Part shown: in pieces, positions 53,508-59,968 of the stretch
Numbering within the stretch: the stretch's first letter is position 1
Layout of the letters: every line of letters starts with the position of its first letter
Source of the DNA: Geoalkalibacter subterraneus
GTDB lineage: Bacteria; Desulfobacterota; Desulfuromonadia; Desulfuromonadales; Geoalkalibacteraceae
Direction of reading: 5' to 3'
Assembly: GCF_000827125.1 (NCBI RefSeq)
Contig: NZ_CP010311.1
Coordinates: 3,369,001-3,433,000, forward strand
DNA length: 64,000 nucleotides
The notes under the pieces: model-generated
What the model was told of the DNA's origin: nothing
The model's database searches: none
What the model saw: the letters and a program-made list of their open reading frames with translations, nothing else
Position numbers and translations under genes: made by a program

Positions 53508-53804
53508 TTACGCCCTCGGCCGGGGGCGCTTGATGCCGTCGACGCGGGCGGCGCCGGTAGAGACGTCGATGCCGCGCCCGGTGATGCGCGCAACCTTGAT
53601 GCCTGCGGTATCGCCCACGGTCACCAGCCCCTGCTCTTCGAGCCAGCCAAGCTCGGTGCGCACCCGGTCACGGGTCACGGTGTGCCCGAAAAGCCCTAGA
53701 ATCTCTTGCAGGATGGACTCGTTTGCGCTGTAGCCCTGGTCTTCTGCCAGCGCCTTTAGAATCACCAGCCGGATATCCGCAGTGACAAGATCGGCAAAGC
53801 TCAT
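53508..53804 (-). CDS. Phage winged-helix protein (VpaChn25_0724-like)
   Basis: This 98-residue protein has VILKALAEDQGYSANESILQEILGLFGHTVTRDRVRTELGWLEEQGLV, a winged-helix pattern seen at this position in Mu-like prophages. A role as regulator or packaging cofactor is not established. Confidence 0.8.
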   Translation of the reverse strand: MSFADLVTADIRLVILKALAEDQGYSANESILQEILGLFGHTVTRDRVRTELGWLEEQGLVTVGDTAGIKVARITGRGIDVSTGAARVDGIKRPRPRA

Positions 53805-54247
53805 GTGTTCCCCCGGTTGTTCAGCAGGTGCTCATGCACCAGTTGCAGGTTGTTGTTCAGGCCCTTGACCGCGCCCACCAGCTCGTGCACGTCGCCGTGG
53901 ATCTGGTCGATGCGGCGGTAGACTTTAGCGAGGTCTGTGTGGTTGGGCAGGTGCTTGACTTCGCCTTCAACGGTGCGGATCCGGTCGCCGTGCAGCGCCA
54001 TGATTTCATCGATTCGTTTATGGTGATCCCTGCAGTCGGCTGGGGACGTCACAGCGTCGAGCCGTTTTCTCAGGGCGTCCACCTGTGTTTTGGGGGCCCG
54101 GTCATTCACCGCCGCTTCAACCGCCCTGAAACGCTTTGAGGTCACCTTCTCGCGATCGCGCCACCAGGAAAAGATCCCCAGCGCAATCAACCCGCCCAGC
54201 TGGACCACGTCGAACCAGAACCGCGCCGCGCCGTAGTTTTCAATCAT
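53801..54247 (-). CDS. DUF2730 family phage protein
   Basis: This 148-residue protein has one N-terminal membrane helix (FWFDVVQLGGLIALGIFSWW) and a long coiled coil. It overlaps its neighbours by 4 nt on both sides. DUF2730 proteins occur between lysis and terminase genes in Mu-like phages; the role is unknown. Confidence 0.85.
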   Translation of the reverse strand: MIENYGAARFWFDVVQLGGLIALGIFSWWRDREKVTSKRFRAVEAAVNDRAPKTQVDALRKRLDAVTSPADCRDHHKRIDEIMALHGDRIRTVEGEVKHLPNHTDLAKVYRRIDQIHGDVHELVGAVKGLNNNLQLVHEHLLNNRGNT

Positions 54248-54450
54248 CGGTGCGCCTCGATCTCGCGCTGGCAGTCGATGCAGCGCACAGCATTGGGGTT
54301 GGCCTGGCGGCGTTTCAACGGGATCTCCTCTTCGCAGTCGATACAGTGTGTGCGCCCGGCGGCGCTGCTCTGTCGGTTGCGCCAGGCGTCGAGCGCCTGG
54401 GCCTGGTAGCGCTCGTTGTGCCTCTGCGCCCGGTCGATATCGTCAGCCAT
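54244..54450 (-). CDS. TraR/DksA-type zinc-finger protein
   Basis: This 68-residue protein has the C4 finger CIDCEEEIP...CIDCQREIE with 17 residues between the pairs, as in TraR. TraR-like proteins bind RNA polymerase in the secondary channel and mimic DksA plus ppGpp. The start is MADDIDRAQ. In the phage it may shift host transcription. Confidence 0.88.
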   Translation of the reverse strand: MADDIDRAQRHNERYQAQALDAWRNRQSSAAGRTHCIDCEEEIPLKRRQANPNAVRCIDCQREIEAHR

Positions 54451-54455
54451 GTCGT

Positions 54456-54683
54456 CTATTCTTCTTGCAGCCGGTCGCCGCAGCACTCCAGCAGATCGAC
54501 CAGCGCCTCGTCGGAGAGCAGCCAGCCGGTAAAGGGGGCGGGCTCTGTCGCCTCAAGGGCGATCGTCTCGCTGCTGCCCCGCAGATAAATGTTCTCGGGC
54601 GGCTTTGCGGCGCAGCTCGTCAATACGAGCGCTGACGCGATCAGCGTCCCTCTCAGCCACAGCCCGGCGTATCTCTTGCTCAT
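54456..54683 (-). CDS. o-spanin (Rz1-like outer-membrane lipoprotein)
   Basis: This 75-residue protein has a leader ending in a lipobox (VLTSC), so the mature lipoprotein starts at Cys and is short. It is nested out of frame in the i-spanin gene for about 130 nt, the usual Rz/Rz1 layout, and extends past it. Confidence 0.75.
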   Translation of the reverse strand: MSKRYAGLWLRGTLIASALVLTSCAAKPPENIYLRGSSETIALEATEPAPFTGWLLSDEALVDLLECCGDRLQEE

Positions 54684-54783
54684 CCTCGGTTCCGCGCCGC
54701 TCATCCTGGCGCGCCTTCCATTCCTGGTAGTGGTGCAGCAGCGCGACGATGACCGCCGCGATGCCTGCGATTGCCTCCAGCAC
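54553..54783 (-). CDS. i-spanin (Rz-like)
   Basis: This 76-residue protein has an N-terminal membrane helix (MLEAIAGIAAVIVALLHHY) followed by a charged coiled coil, and shares DNA with the o-spanin. Together they fuse inner and outer membranes in the last step of lysis. Confidence 0.75.
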   Translation of the reverse strand: MLEAIAGIAAVIVALLHHYQEWKARQDERRGTEDEQEIRRAVAERDADRVSARIDELRRKAAREHLSAGQQRDDRP

Positions 54784-54789
54784 CGCCGC

Positions 54790-55011
54790 TTAGTCCGTGC
54801 CCTGTGCGCCGACGTGCGGGTCGGTCTTATCCCCCCAGGTCACCGGCTCTTTGGTCATCAGACGCAACGCCACGTTGATGGCGGCGAGGAGCGAAACCTG
54901 TGTTTCAGGGTCGATTACAAAGCCTGTAAAGGACTGTAAAACCATCGCCAGCAGTGCGACGACGTTGGTCCAGAAGGTTTTGGAGAGATAGATTTTCTTT
55001 CCGGTTGCCAT
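54790..55011 (-). CDS. Holin-like membrane protein
   Basis: This 73-residue protein has hydrophobic stretches (TNVVALLAMVLQSFTGFVI and VSLLAAINVALRLM) and a polar tail. Its place between the endolysin and the spanins points to a holin, which permits endolysin release. Confidence 0.7.
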   Translation of the reverse strand: MATGKKIYLSKTFWTNVVALLAMVLQSFTGFVIDPETQVSLLAAINVALRLMTKEPVTWGDKTDPHVGAQGTD

Positions 55012-55025
55012 AGGGTGTGCTCCTT

Positions 55026-55520
55026 TCAGCTTTCGAGACGGCCCAGCCAGCCGGCCAGAAAGCGCGGCTGATCAAGGGATATGTAGTGCCCGGCGGCCTG
55101 GTATTTAAGCGCAGCAAGCAGGGCGCGCGGGTGATCGTACTCGTTGACGGCGGCGGCGGTGACGGGGCCAAGCAGGCCGTCCACAACCAGAGAGCCCCCG
55201 GCGCGCAGCAGGTTGCAGGCACGCTGCAGCATGCGCACAGCCGCCCCGGGCCCGCAGTTGACCCCCAGGTCGAACAGGCGCGCGGCCAGATCCGGGTGCT
55301 TAATGCGCCAGATGCCGGGCTTCTCCCAGTAGTCTTCGCGGTAGATGGCCACAGCGTGGGCCATCGAGAGATTGGCAATGTCAAGGTCGGGATAGGCGCG
55401 GCGGCTGATGCCGTACTTCGTCGCGCCGCCGCGATCGTGCGCGTCGTCGACGTAGCCGCCTTCATGCTGGATGGTACGCATCACCGCATTATTGAAATGA
55501 TCTGTCTCGGAATGGCCCAT
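55026..55520 (-). CDS. Endolysin, GH108 N-acetylmuramidase
   Basis: This 164-residue enzyme cuts peptidoglycan. The catalytic Glu lies in IQHEGGYVDDAHDRGGATKYGIS, the GH108 signature, and the C-terminal domain follows (DGLLGPVTAAAVN). It has no signal peptide, so it depends on the holin. It is the first gene of the late operon, with a terminator and a dyad upstream. Confidence 0.93.
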   Translation of the reverse strand: MGHSETDHFNNAVMRTIQHEGGYVDDAHDRGGATKYGISRRAYPDLDIANLSMAHAVAIYREDYWEKPGIWRIKHPDLAARLFDLGVNCGPGAAVRMLQRACNLLRAGGSLVVDGLLGPVTAAAVNEYDHPRALLAALKYQAAGHYISLDQPRFLAGWLGRLES

Positions 55521-55565
55521 GTCGATACCCTTAAAGCCGCCAGGCGGGCCCGGCGGCGTTGCAGT

Positions 55566-55582
55566 GTGACGTATTCTGTCAC
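55566..55582. promoter_or_regulatory. Dyad upstream of the endolysin gene
   Basis: GTGAC-GTATTCT-GTCAC is an inverted repeat with 5-bp arms, 46 nt upstream of the endolysin start. A close copy, GCGAC-ATATTCT-GTCAC, lies at 56375-56391 inside the zinc-ribbon gene. An activator site for late transcription, like the C or Mor sites in Mu, would be expected here; this is a guess from position. Confidence 0.35.
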
Positions 55583-55594
55583 GGTCAGGGTATG

Positions 55595-55617
55595 AAAAAG
55601 CCCGCCGGGCGGCGGGC
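55595..55617 (-). terminator. Terminator between early and lysis genes
   Basis: On the minus strand GCCCGCC-GCCC-GGCGGGC is followed by TTTTT. It would separate the early operon from the lysis and head genes. Confidence 0.8.
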
Positions 55618-55640
55618 GGTTTGTCAGGGGTGAGATAATT

Positions 55641-55943
55641 CTAAAGAGGCAGGTCCATCTGGTTGGGGTCGTCGAACTTGCGGGTGATGGTGCGGTTGCG
55701 GGCGAGGAAATCAACCAGCTCCTGGTAGCGTACCCGGTGGTGGCCGCGCGTCATGTAGCTATCGAGCGTCCAGGGCAGGCGGGGGCTGCCGTCAAGCTCC
55801 TGATCGTAGGCGGCGACCATGCGCCAGAATGTACGCTCTGAGACACCCAGGATCAGACACACCTCGCTGCGCCGGTAGCTGGGGCGCACCGGCAGGCCTG
55901 CGGCCTTGAGCATGCCGTTGAGCTTTTCTTGGGCGAGGTCCAT
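55641..55943 (-). CDS. Helix-turn-helix DNA-binding protein
   Basis: This 100-residue protein has YRRSEVCLILGVSERTFWRMVAAYD, a MerR/excisionase-type helix-turn-helix, and HHRVRYQELVDFL. The ATG at 55943 is used, with AGGAG 12 nt upstream; a TTG start 27 nt earlier is possible. As the last early gene it may act as the activator of late transcription. Confidence 0.72.
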   Translation of the reverse strand: MDLAQEKLNGMLKAAGLPVRPSYRRSEVCLILGVSERTFWRMVAAYDQELDGSPRLPWTLDSYMTRGHHRVRYQELVDFLARNRTITRKFDDPNQMDLPL

Positions 55944-55950
55944 AGGCTGT

Positions 55951-56745
55951 TCACTCTCCTTTCTTGGCAAGCTGTTCGCGCAGCTCGCGCAGCCGCTGTT
56001 TTCCGGCTTCGCGCTCTGCGTCGCTGAGCGGCGGCTCGTCGAGCTTTGGCCGGTCGGGGCGGCGCGGCAGGGCCTCGATCAGCGCTGCGGGTTCGGGCCA
56101 GCGTTTGAGCCCCTGGGACAGCAGCTTTTCAAAACCCTTGCGGATGCGCGGCGCGTCGATCTCTTCAATCTTCAAGCCCTGGCGCTGGGCCACCAGCCGC
56201 CAGATATCGGCGGTGCGGCAGATCACATCGGCGGCGGGCGTGCCGTCAAGCCCCAGCGTCAGCAGCGCCGAGAGCCCTTCAGCCAGGCCGCGCTCCAGCC
56301 AGCCGCTTCCCGCCCACTCTGAGAGCGCCACGATGGCCGAAGCCCGCTTGCCGCGTGGGGCGGGGTTGTCGTTTGCGACATATTCTGTCACGGCATGCGC
56401 CCCGGCGTCGACGGACTCAACAACGCGTTTCAGGTAATTATGGTTCTTCAGCGGCCGCACGTCGCCCTGGTCGCGCTTGGCGCGCATGGCTTCGACGGTC
56501 TCGGTCAGGGCCGTGGCCAGGGCGCTGCGGTCGGCGGGCAGCTCAAGCACCTCGCGCGCCAGCTTGAGGGCGCGGGCATGGCTTAAATCTCGCGACGCCG
56601 GGCGAAAGCAGCCCAGGTAGGCCACCAGCGGCTTGAACAGCGGGCCGCTGCCGGCGAGCAGAACCAGCAGCTCGCGGCCGGATTCGTCGGCGGTGAAGGC
56701 TTCAAGGCTGTTGCTGGCGTGGCAGCAGGGGCAGCGCAGTTTCAT
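55951..56745 (-). CDS. Zinc-ribbon phage protein
   Basis: This 264-residue protein has an N-terminal CPCCHASNS knuckle, an early CFRPASRDL region and a helical remainder ending in a Lys-rich coiled coil. It may handle DNA or RNA. The stop lies 7 nt before the next start, and the start overlaps the previous stop by 4 nt. The function is unknown. Confidence 0.65.
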   Translation of the reverse strand: MKLRCPCCHASNSLEAFTADESGRELLVLLAGSGPLFKPLVAYLGCFRPASRDLSHARALKLAREVLELPADRSALATALTETVEAMRAKRDQGDVRPLKNHNYLKRVVESVDAGAHAVTEYVANDNPAPRGKRASAIVALSEWAGSGWLERGLAEGLSALLTLGLDGTPAADVICRTADIWRLVAQRQGLKIEEIDAPRIRKGFEKLLSQGLKRWPEPAALIEALPRRPDRPKLDEPPLSDAEREAGKQRLRELREQLAKKGE

Positions 56746-56921
56746 GCCAGGTCCAGCAAGCGTTCGACGATGCGCAACAGATCCTTGGCGACGTCGCCGT
56801 CTCTGCCGAACTGGTCCCCGGCGAACTTGAGGCGCTTTACGCAGGCGGCGTCAATGTCGCCGTCGTCGATATAGGGGCGCCCAGTCGTCAAAATGGCGTC
56901 AACCAATTCTTTTTCGGTCAT
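56742..56921 (-). CDS. Small hypothetical early protein
   Basis: This 59-residue protein starts MTEKELVDAILTTGRPYIDDG and is acidic and helical. The start and stop overlap both neighbours (ATGA), which supports it as real. No family is recognised. Confidence 0.6.
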   Translation of the reverse strand: MTEKELVDAILTTGRPYIDDGDIDAACVKRLKFAGDQFGRDGDVAKDLLRIVERLLDLA

Positions 56922-57085
56922 ATCTTCCTCCATTTGCACACCATCACCGGCCCGAGCATCAGCGACCATTCGAGCACATCATAGGGCGCGTCGCAGCGCT
57001 CGAAACCCCAGCACTTCCACCAGACGCGCAGCGGCCCGCCGTAGCTGCAGGTGATGCGGGTTAGTCGAAAAAAAAGGCGCTTCAT
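56918..57085 (-). CDS. Small Cys/Trp-rich early protein
   Basis: This 55-residue protein starts MKRLFFRLTRITCSYGG and has four Cys and five Trp (WWKCWGFERC). GGGAGG lies 7 nt upstream of the ATG. It is the first gene behind hammerhead ribozyme A. The function is unknown. Confidence 0.6.
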   Translation of the reverse strand: MKRLFFRLTRITCSYGGPLRVWWKCWGFERCDAPYDVLEWSLMLGPVMVCKWRKI

Positions 57086-57109
57086 CCGTTGCCTCCCATC
57101 TTTTTATGG

Positions 57110-57177
57110 CTGCTCGTCAGTACCGGGTCGCCACGCCCGGCAGACGTGAGGTCGCAAAATGCGGCCTCACGTTTCGC
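57110..57177 (-). ncRNA. Hammerhead ribozyme A (type II-like)
   Basis: On the minus strand the order is GC-GAAA, stem III (CGTGAGGCCGCA paired with TGCGACCTCACG, 11 of 12 pairs), GUC, stem I (TGCCGGG paired with CCCGGTA with one G-T, 8-nt loop), then CUGACGA-GC. All catalytic-core bases (CUGANGA, GAAA, NUH) are in place. Cleavage is expected 3' of 57143. The TAA of the preceding small gene directly touches the core. Stem II is only 2 bp, so the sequence CAGCCA may instead pair with UGGC of loop I. Confidence 0.9.
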
Positions 57178-57315
57178 TTAAGTTCGACGCTTCTTCTCCG
57201 CCTCAGCCTCAGCCTTCCATCTCTTGAGCTGCTCTAGCTCGGCAATAAAAGCGGCATACTCGTTGGCATCCAAAATGACTTTATTCCCGTTGTACCCCAG
57301 TATTCTAGGTATCAT
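57178..57315 (-). CDS. Small coiled-coil early protein
   Basis: This 45-residue protein starts MIPRILGYNGNKVILDANEYA and continues as a charged helix ending AEAEKKRRT. Its ATG overlaps the stop of the ORF6N gene, and AGGGGAG lies upstream. Its own stop abuts hammerhead ribozyme A. No family is recognised. Confidence 0.65.
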   Translation of the reverse strand: MIPRILGYNGNKVILDANEYAAFIAELEQLKRWKAEAEAEKKRRT

Positions 57316-58007
57316 TCCAGCTCCCCTCTTTTGTGTTTATAGATCTGGGTTGCGATGGTGTTAATGTTGACGCCGGTCAAGTCTCTAATTTTCGCAGGCT
57401 TTAACCCTTGATTGTGGTAGGTGATGATCTGCCTTTTCATGTCGGGAGCTATCCTCGCGCGCTGCACGCCTCGCAACATCCGGTTTTCGCACTCTATCAG
57501 CTCGTAATAGCGGTCTTCAGGGATGGTGCGCGTTTTCGTGGCGGCCTGCGGTGCCGGGGCAAATCGCTCGCTCGGTGCGGCTGGCCTGTCCTGTTTCTCA
57601 AGCGCATGCTCGAAAGCCATAAAACCTTCGACGATGCGGATCGCCTGCTCGGTCGCCTCCGGCGTTTGCAGGATGGTGGCAAACATATAGGCGCCGCGAC
57701 GGGTGTAGGCATAGGGAAGATGACCGCCGTTATAGGCGATATCACATTTTGTGACCTCGCGCCTTTCCAGCTGAAAGTAGGCCGTTCCTTCCTGAAACTT
57801 GGCGGGGTTTCTGTTCCTGGCCTGGTTTAACTCTCGGGTTGTTACCCCATAAATTTTCGCCAGGTCGGACTGCACCATGAAGGGTTCGCGGTCTGCAAGT
57901 TGATAAATTTTTGCTCCTGCATCCGCCAGTACGGCGGACCGAACGGCAGGCTGGAAAAGGGAGTCGAAAACATCGTCAAGATAGCTCTGAGCTTGTTTTT
58001 TGCTCAT
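57312..58007 (-). CDS. Phage regulatory protein with ORF6N domain
   Basis: This 231-residue protein has an ORF6N-type DNA-binding domain (VQSDLAKIYGVTTRELNQARNRNPAKF and GGHLPYAYTRRGAYMFATIL at about 43-115). A Pro/Ala linker follows, then a helix-turn-helix-like C-terminus (ILNQGLKPAKIRDLTGVNINTIATQIY-type). Such proteins are early phage regulators; the target is unknown. Confidence 0.85.
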   Translation of the reverse strand: MSKKQAQSYLDDVFDSLFQPAVRSAVLADAGAKIYQLADREPFMVQSDLAKIYGVTTRELNQARNRNPAKFQEGTAYFQLERREVTKCDIAYNGGHLPYAYTRRGAYMFATILQTPEATEQAIRIVEGFMAFEHALEKQDRPAAPSERFAPAPQAATKTRTIPEDRYYELIECENRMLRGVQRARIAPDMKRQIITYHNQGLKPAKIRDLTGVNINTIATQIYKHKRGELE

Positions 58008-58216
58008 GCGGTTGCCTCCTTCTCTTCAAGGGTGTTCTTTGCGTGAGTGATGTTGCGCTCGATGTCCGCCAGAAGCATGCTGAGCCCCTCAAGCCCGCGC
58101 GGGCTGAGGTTGTCGCGGCTGTGGGCGGCGAAGCAGGAAAGGGCGTCGGCCAGAAAGGCCGACTTGCAGATGCACTCTGAGAGAGCATCCAGGGGATGGG
58201 GAGCGGGTTGGGTCAT
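58004..58216 (-). CDS. Small early protein behind the ash-like segment
   Basis: This 70-residue protein starts MTQPAPHPLDALSECICKSAF, with AAGGAG 7 nt upstream, and is predicted helical (LSMLLADIERNITHAKNTLEE). An open frame continues upstream without a stop to 58507, so a fusion with the ash-like segment is formally possible, but the internal ribosome-binding site favours this start. Confidence 0.6.
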   Translation of the reverse strand: MTQPAPHPLDALSECICKSAFLADALSCFAAHSRDNLSPRGLEGLSMLLADIERNITHAKNTLEEKEATA

Positions 58217-58507
58217 GATTTTCTCCTTGGGTTGGGGTTGAATCCCCCTCTTCCCGCCGTCAAACGAAAAGAGGGCGCGCCATGCGGGTTGACGGACCGG
58301 CACCCAAGGAAGCCGGCGAGCCAGAAGGCTCCCCACATGACGCGCCCAACTGAAGGCGCGACCATGTTCCGGACGCACAAAAACCGCCTGAGACTCTCGG
58401 CGGTTGCGTCCGCCTTGGGTGTTTCGGGCCGTCAAACCCGGCCACTGGATTTTGCCAGCAGCAGGGCAAGCGTAGCCCGAAGCGGTTTTTGTGTCAAGTT
58501 TCTGCAT
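58217..58507 (-). ncRNA. Ash-like segment: structured RNA or coding leader
   Basis: This 291-nt stretch folds into several hairpins on the minus strand: GACGCAACCGCC with GGCGGT...TGCGTC, GCGCC with GGGCGC, GAGCC-TTCT-GGCTC, CCGGC...GCCGG, and CCCTCTT with AAGAGGG. An in-frame reading from ATG 58507 gives sequence like the ash-family proteins annotated in many phages (FSWARHVGSLLARRLPW). All minus-strand frames look open or nearly so, and the recurrent element may be RNA rather than protein. Confidence 0.5.
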
Positions 58508-58520
58508 TGTCTTCACCTGT

Positions 58521-58592
58521 GGCTGCTCATCAGTACCGGGTCGCCACATCCGGCAGACGCGACATGACAAAATGTCATGTCACGTTTCGCAA
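58521..58592 (-). ncRNA. Hammerhead ribozyme B (type II-like)
   Basis: On the minus strand: GC-GAAA, stem III (CGTGACATGACA paired with TGTCATGTCGCG, 12 bp with one G-T), GUC, stem I (TGCCGG with CCGGTA), then CUGAUGA-G. All core bases match the consensus. Cleavage is expected 3' of 58556. Loop I (ATGTGGCGA) contains GUGGC, which pairs perfectly with GCCAC just after the core. It begins 9 nt past the gemA stop. Confidence 0.92.
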
Positions 58593-58599
58593 GTCAGGC

Positions 58600-59043
58600 T
58601 CACTCCCCGCTCAAATCCCACCCCTCACGCACCGCCTGCTTCCTGAGCGCCGTAATCAGCTTGTAAAGCTCGTCATCCGGCACCCAGGCGACCTTGTCGA
58701 CCTTGCAGATCCGCTGCGCCAGGGCATCGGCATAGCCCCAGGGCTTGCCGCCAACGGTGAGCAGCGCTTCGATCTTCGCCAGCTGCGCGGCGCGGCCGTA
58801 GCGGCCCGCCTCGATGTTGTGCGGCCGCTTGCCTTTGCCGCCGGGTGCGCCACGGCGCTTCCAGACGCCTGCGGCTTCGGCCTTGTGCTCCAGGTCGGCC
58901 AGCAGCTTCGCGGCCTTGAAGGGGGTTAAGTCCTTGCTGGAGCTGGCGCCGTAGGTGGCGAGGATGTCGCGGTAGGCGTCGTCATCGAGATTCAGCGCGC
59001 CCTTGACCACATGGATCAACTTAATCTGCTTCTTGGTCGCCAT
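58600..59043 (-). CDS. GemA family protein (DUF1018, Mu gp16)
   Basis: This 147-residue protein opens MATKKQIKLIHVVKGALNLDDDAYRDILATYG, typical of GemA, which modulates host gene expression and DNA topology in Mu. It includes a basic Gly-rich segment (RRGAPGGKGKRP) and ends VREGWDLSGE. It overlaps the upstream small gene by 23 nt and its stop is 9 nt from ribozyme B. Confidence 0.9.
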   Translation of the reverse strand: MATKKQIKLIHVVKGALNLDDDAYRDILATYGASSSKDLTPFKAAKLLADLEHKAEAAGVWKRRGAPGGKGKRPHNIEAGRYGRAAQLAKIEALLTVGGKPWGYADALAQRICKVDKVAWVPDDELYKLITALRKQAVREGWDLSGE

Positions 59044-59203
59044 GGCCTTTGCCTTTCTTGGTGTTCTTAGCGTCTTGGTGGCTGCTCAAATAGGGCGTGC
59101 GGTCTTTGTATTCCTGACGCTTGCCCTTGTTCCACTGCTGCACGGGCCGAAAGAAACCGCAGACGCGGGACCAGACCTCTGTGGGGCGGCTGCATTTAGG
59201 CAT
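59021..59203 (-). CDS. Mini-protein like the C-terminal end of anaerobic ribonucleotide reductase
   Basis: This 60-residue protein has VWSRVCGFFRPVQQWNKGKRQEYKDR, which resembles the NrdD glycyl-radical-enzyme zinc/C-terminal segment (YxRPVQxWNxGKxQEFxDR). It lacks the full Cys set and the glycyl-radical loop. Its last 25 or so residues are encoded by a copy of a dispersed host repeat (CCAAGACGCTAAGAACACCA). Its role in a phage is unknown. Confidence 0.65.
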   Translation of the reverse strand: MPKCSRPTEVWSRVCGFFRPVQQWNKGKRQEYKDRTPYLSSHQDAKNTKKGKGHGDQEAD

Positions 59204-59381
59204 CGCGCCGCTCCATTTCTGACCTCACATCGCTGTAGATCTGCTGCATGACGGCGGTTTCAAGGTAATCGCTGATGCACACGCCGCGTTTTTTAGCGTC
59301 GGCGATCATCGCCCGGTAGACCTCGCCGGTCATGCGGCAGCTGGCGACGTGCGTCTTGGGGTTTTCGACTGTTTTTCCCAT
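59196..59381 (-). CDS. Small ribbon-helix-helix-like protein
   Basis: This 61-residue protein has HVASCRMTGEVYRAMIADAKKRGVCISDYLETAVMQ, consistent with a CopG/Arc-type fold. ATG overlaps the upstream stop. It may regulate the early genes. Confidence 0.6.
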   Translation of the reverse strand: MGKTVENPKTHVASCRMTGEVYRAMIADAKKRGVCISDYLETAVMQQIYSDVRSEMERRDA

Positions 59382-59620
59382 CAGAACAGGCTCCTTTGGT
59401 TTTCGAGAATCATCTGGTACTCAAATCGCCCGCGGCCGACGCAGCGGGTCACGATGTCGTAGCCGTTGCAGCGCAGCTCGGCAATGACCGTATTGACGGC
59501 GCACACGTCGGCTGCGCGCATGATGTCGCGGGTGCTGTGCCAGGCTCCGTCGGAGAGCAGGCGGTGAGCACGTTGAAGGCGCTCGCTTTCGTCGATCTTT
59601 GCGTAATGGATACGGCTCAT
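59381..59620 (-). CDS. Small winged-helix-like protein
   Basis: This 79-residue protein has LLSDGAWHSTRDIMRAADVCAVNTVIAELRCNGYDIVTRCVGRGRFEYQM, a classic winged-helix pattern used by small phage regulators. Its start overlaps the previous gene's stop (ATGA). Confidence 0.7.
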   Translation of the reverse strand: MSRIHYAKIDESERLQRAHRLLSDGAWHSTRDIMRAADVCAVNTVIAELRCNGYDIVTRCVGRGRFEYQMILENQRSLF

Positions 59621-59802
59621 TGGTCTCCCCTGCGCGCGTCTGCGGCTCCGCGCCGCCAGTGGATGGCGGCAAACGAGGTGTATGGATAAGGGCAGGGCGC
59701 GCCCTGGGCGGCCAGCCCCTGGTGGTAATAGCGGTTTTGGGCCTCCTCGGTCTGGCGGCGGATCGCGGCCATGGCGGCTTCCCATTTCCAGTCGGTTGCC
59801 AT
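59617..59802 (-). CDS. Small hypothetical early protein
   Basis: This 61-residue protein starts MATDWKWEAAMAAIRRQTEEA, is Ala/Arg-rich and overlaps its neighbour by 4 nt. It is the first gene behind hammerhead ribozyme C, with a leader of about 100 nt that holds two small hairpins. No family is recognised. Confidence 0.55.
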   Translation of the reverse strand: MATDWKWEAAMAAIRRQTEEAQNRYYHQGLAAQGAPCPYPYTSFAAIHWRRGAADARRGDQ

Positions 59803-59900
59803 GATCTCAAGCCCCTTAAAAAAGTTCCCCGGCGCAGCGGCTCAGGAGGAGGGGGCCGCTGCTCCGGGTGAGGTAATAAACCTCGAAAGCCTCGGTGGCT

Positions 59901-59968
59901 GGCTGCTCATCAGGCCCGGGGCACCACCCCCGGACGACCGGCCCCTGAAGAGGGGCGCGGTTTCGCTA
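59901..59968 (-). ncRNA. Hammerhead ribozyme C (type II-like)
   Basis: On the minus strand: GC-GAAA, stem III (CCG-c-GCCCC paired with GGGGCCGG, one bulged C), GUC, stem I (GTCCGGGG paired with CCCCGGGC, one G-T, 6-nt loop), then CUGAUGA-G. Cleavage is expected 3' of 59936. Stem III and stem I sequences differ from copies A and B while the pairing is kept. GGTGG of loop I can pair with CCACC after the core. The TAG of the preceding gene runs into the core. Confidence 0.9.

Noticed and set aside
59083-59110. A fourth hammerhead near 59083 (GGCTGCTCAAATAG)
   Set aside because: It lacks the CUGANGA core and any GAAA-stem III partner.
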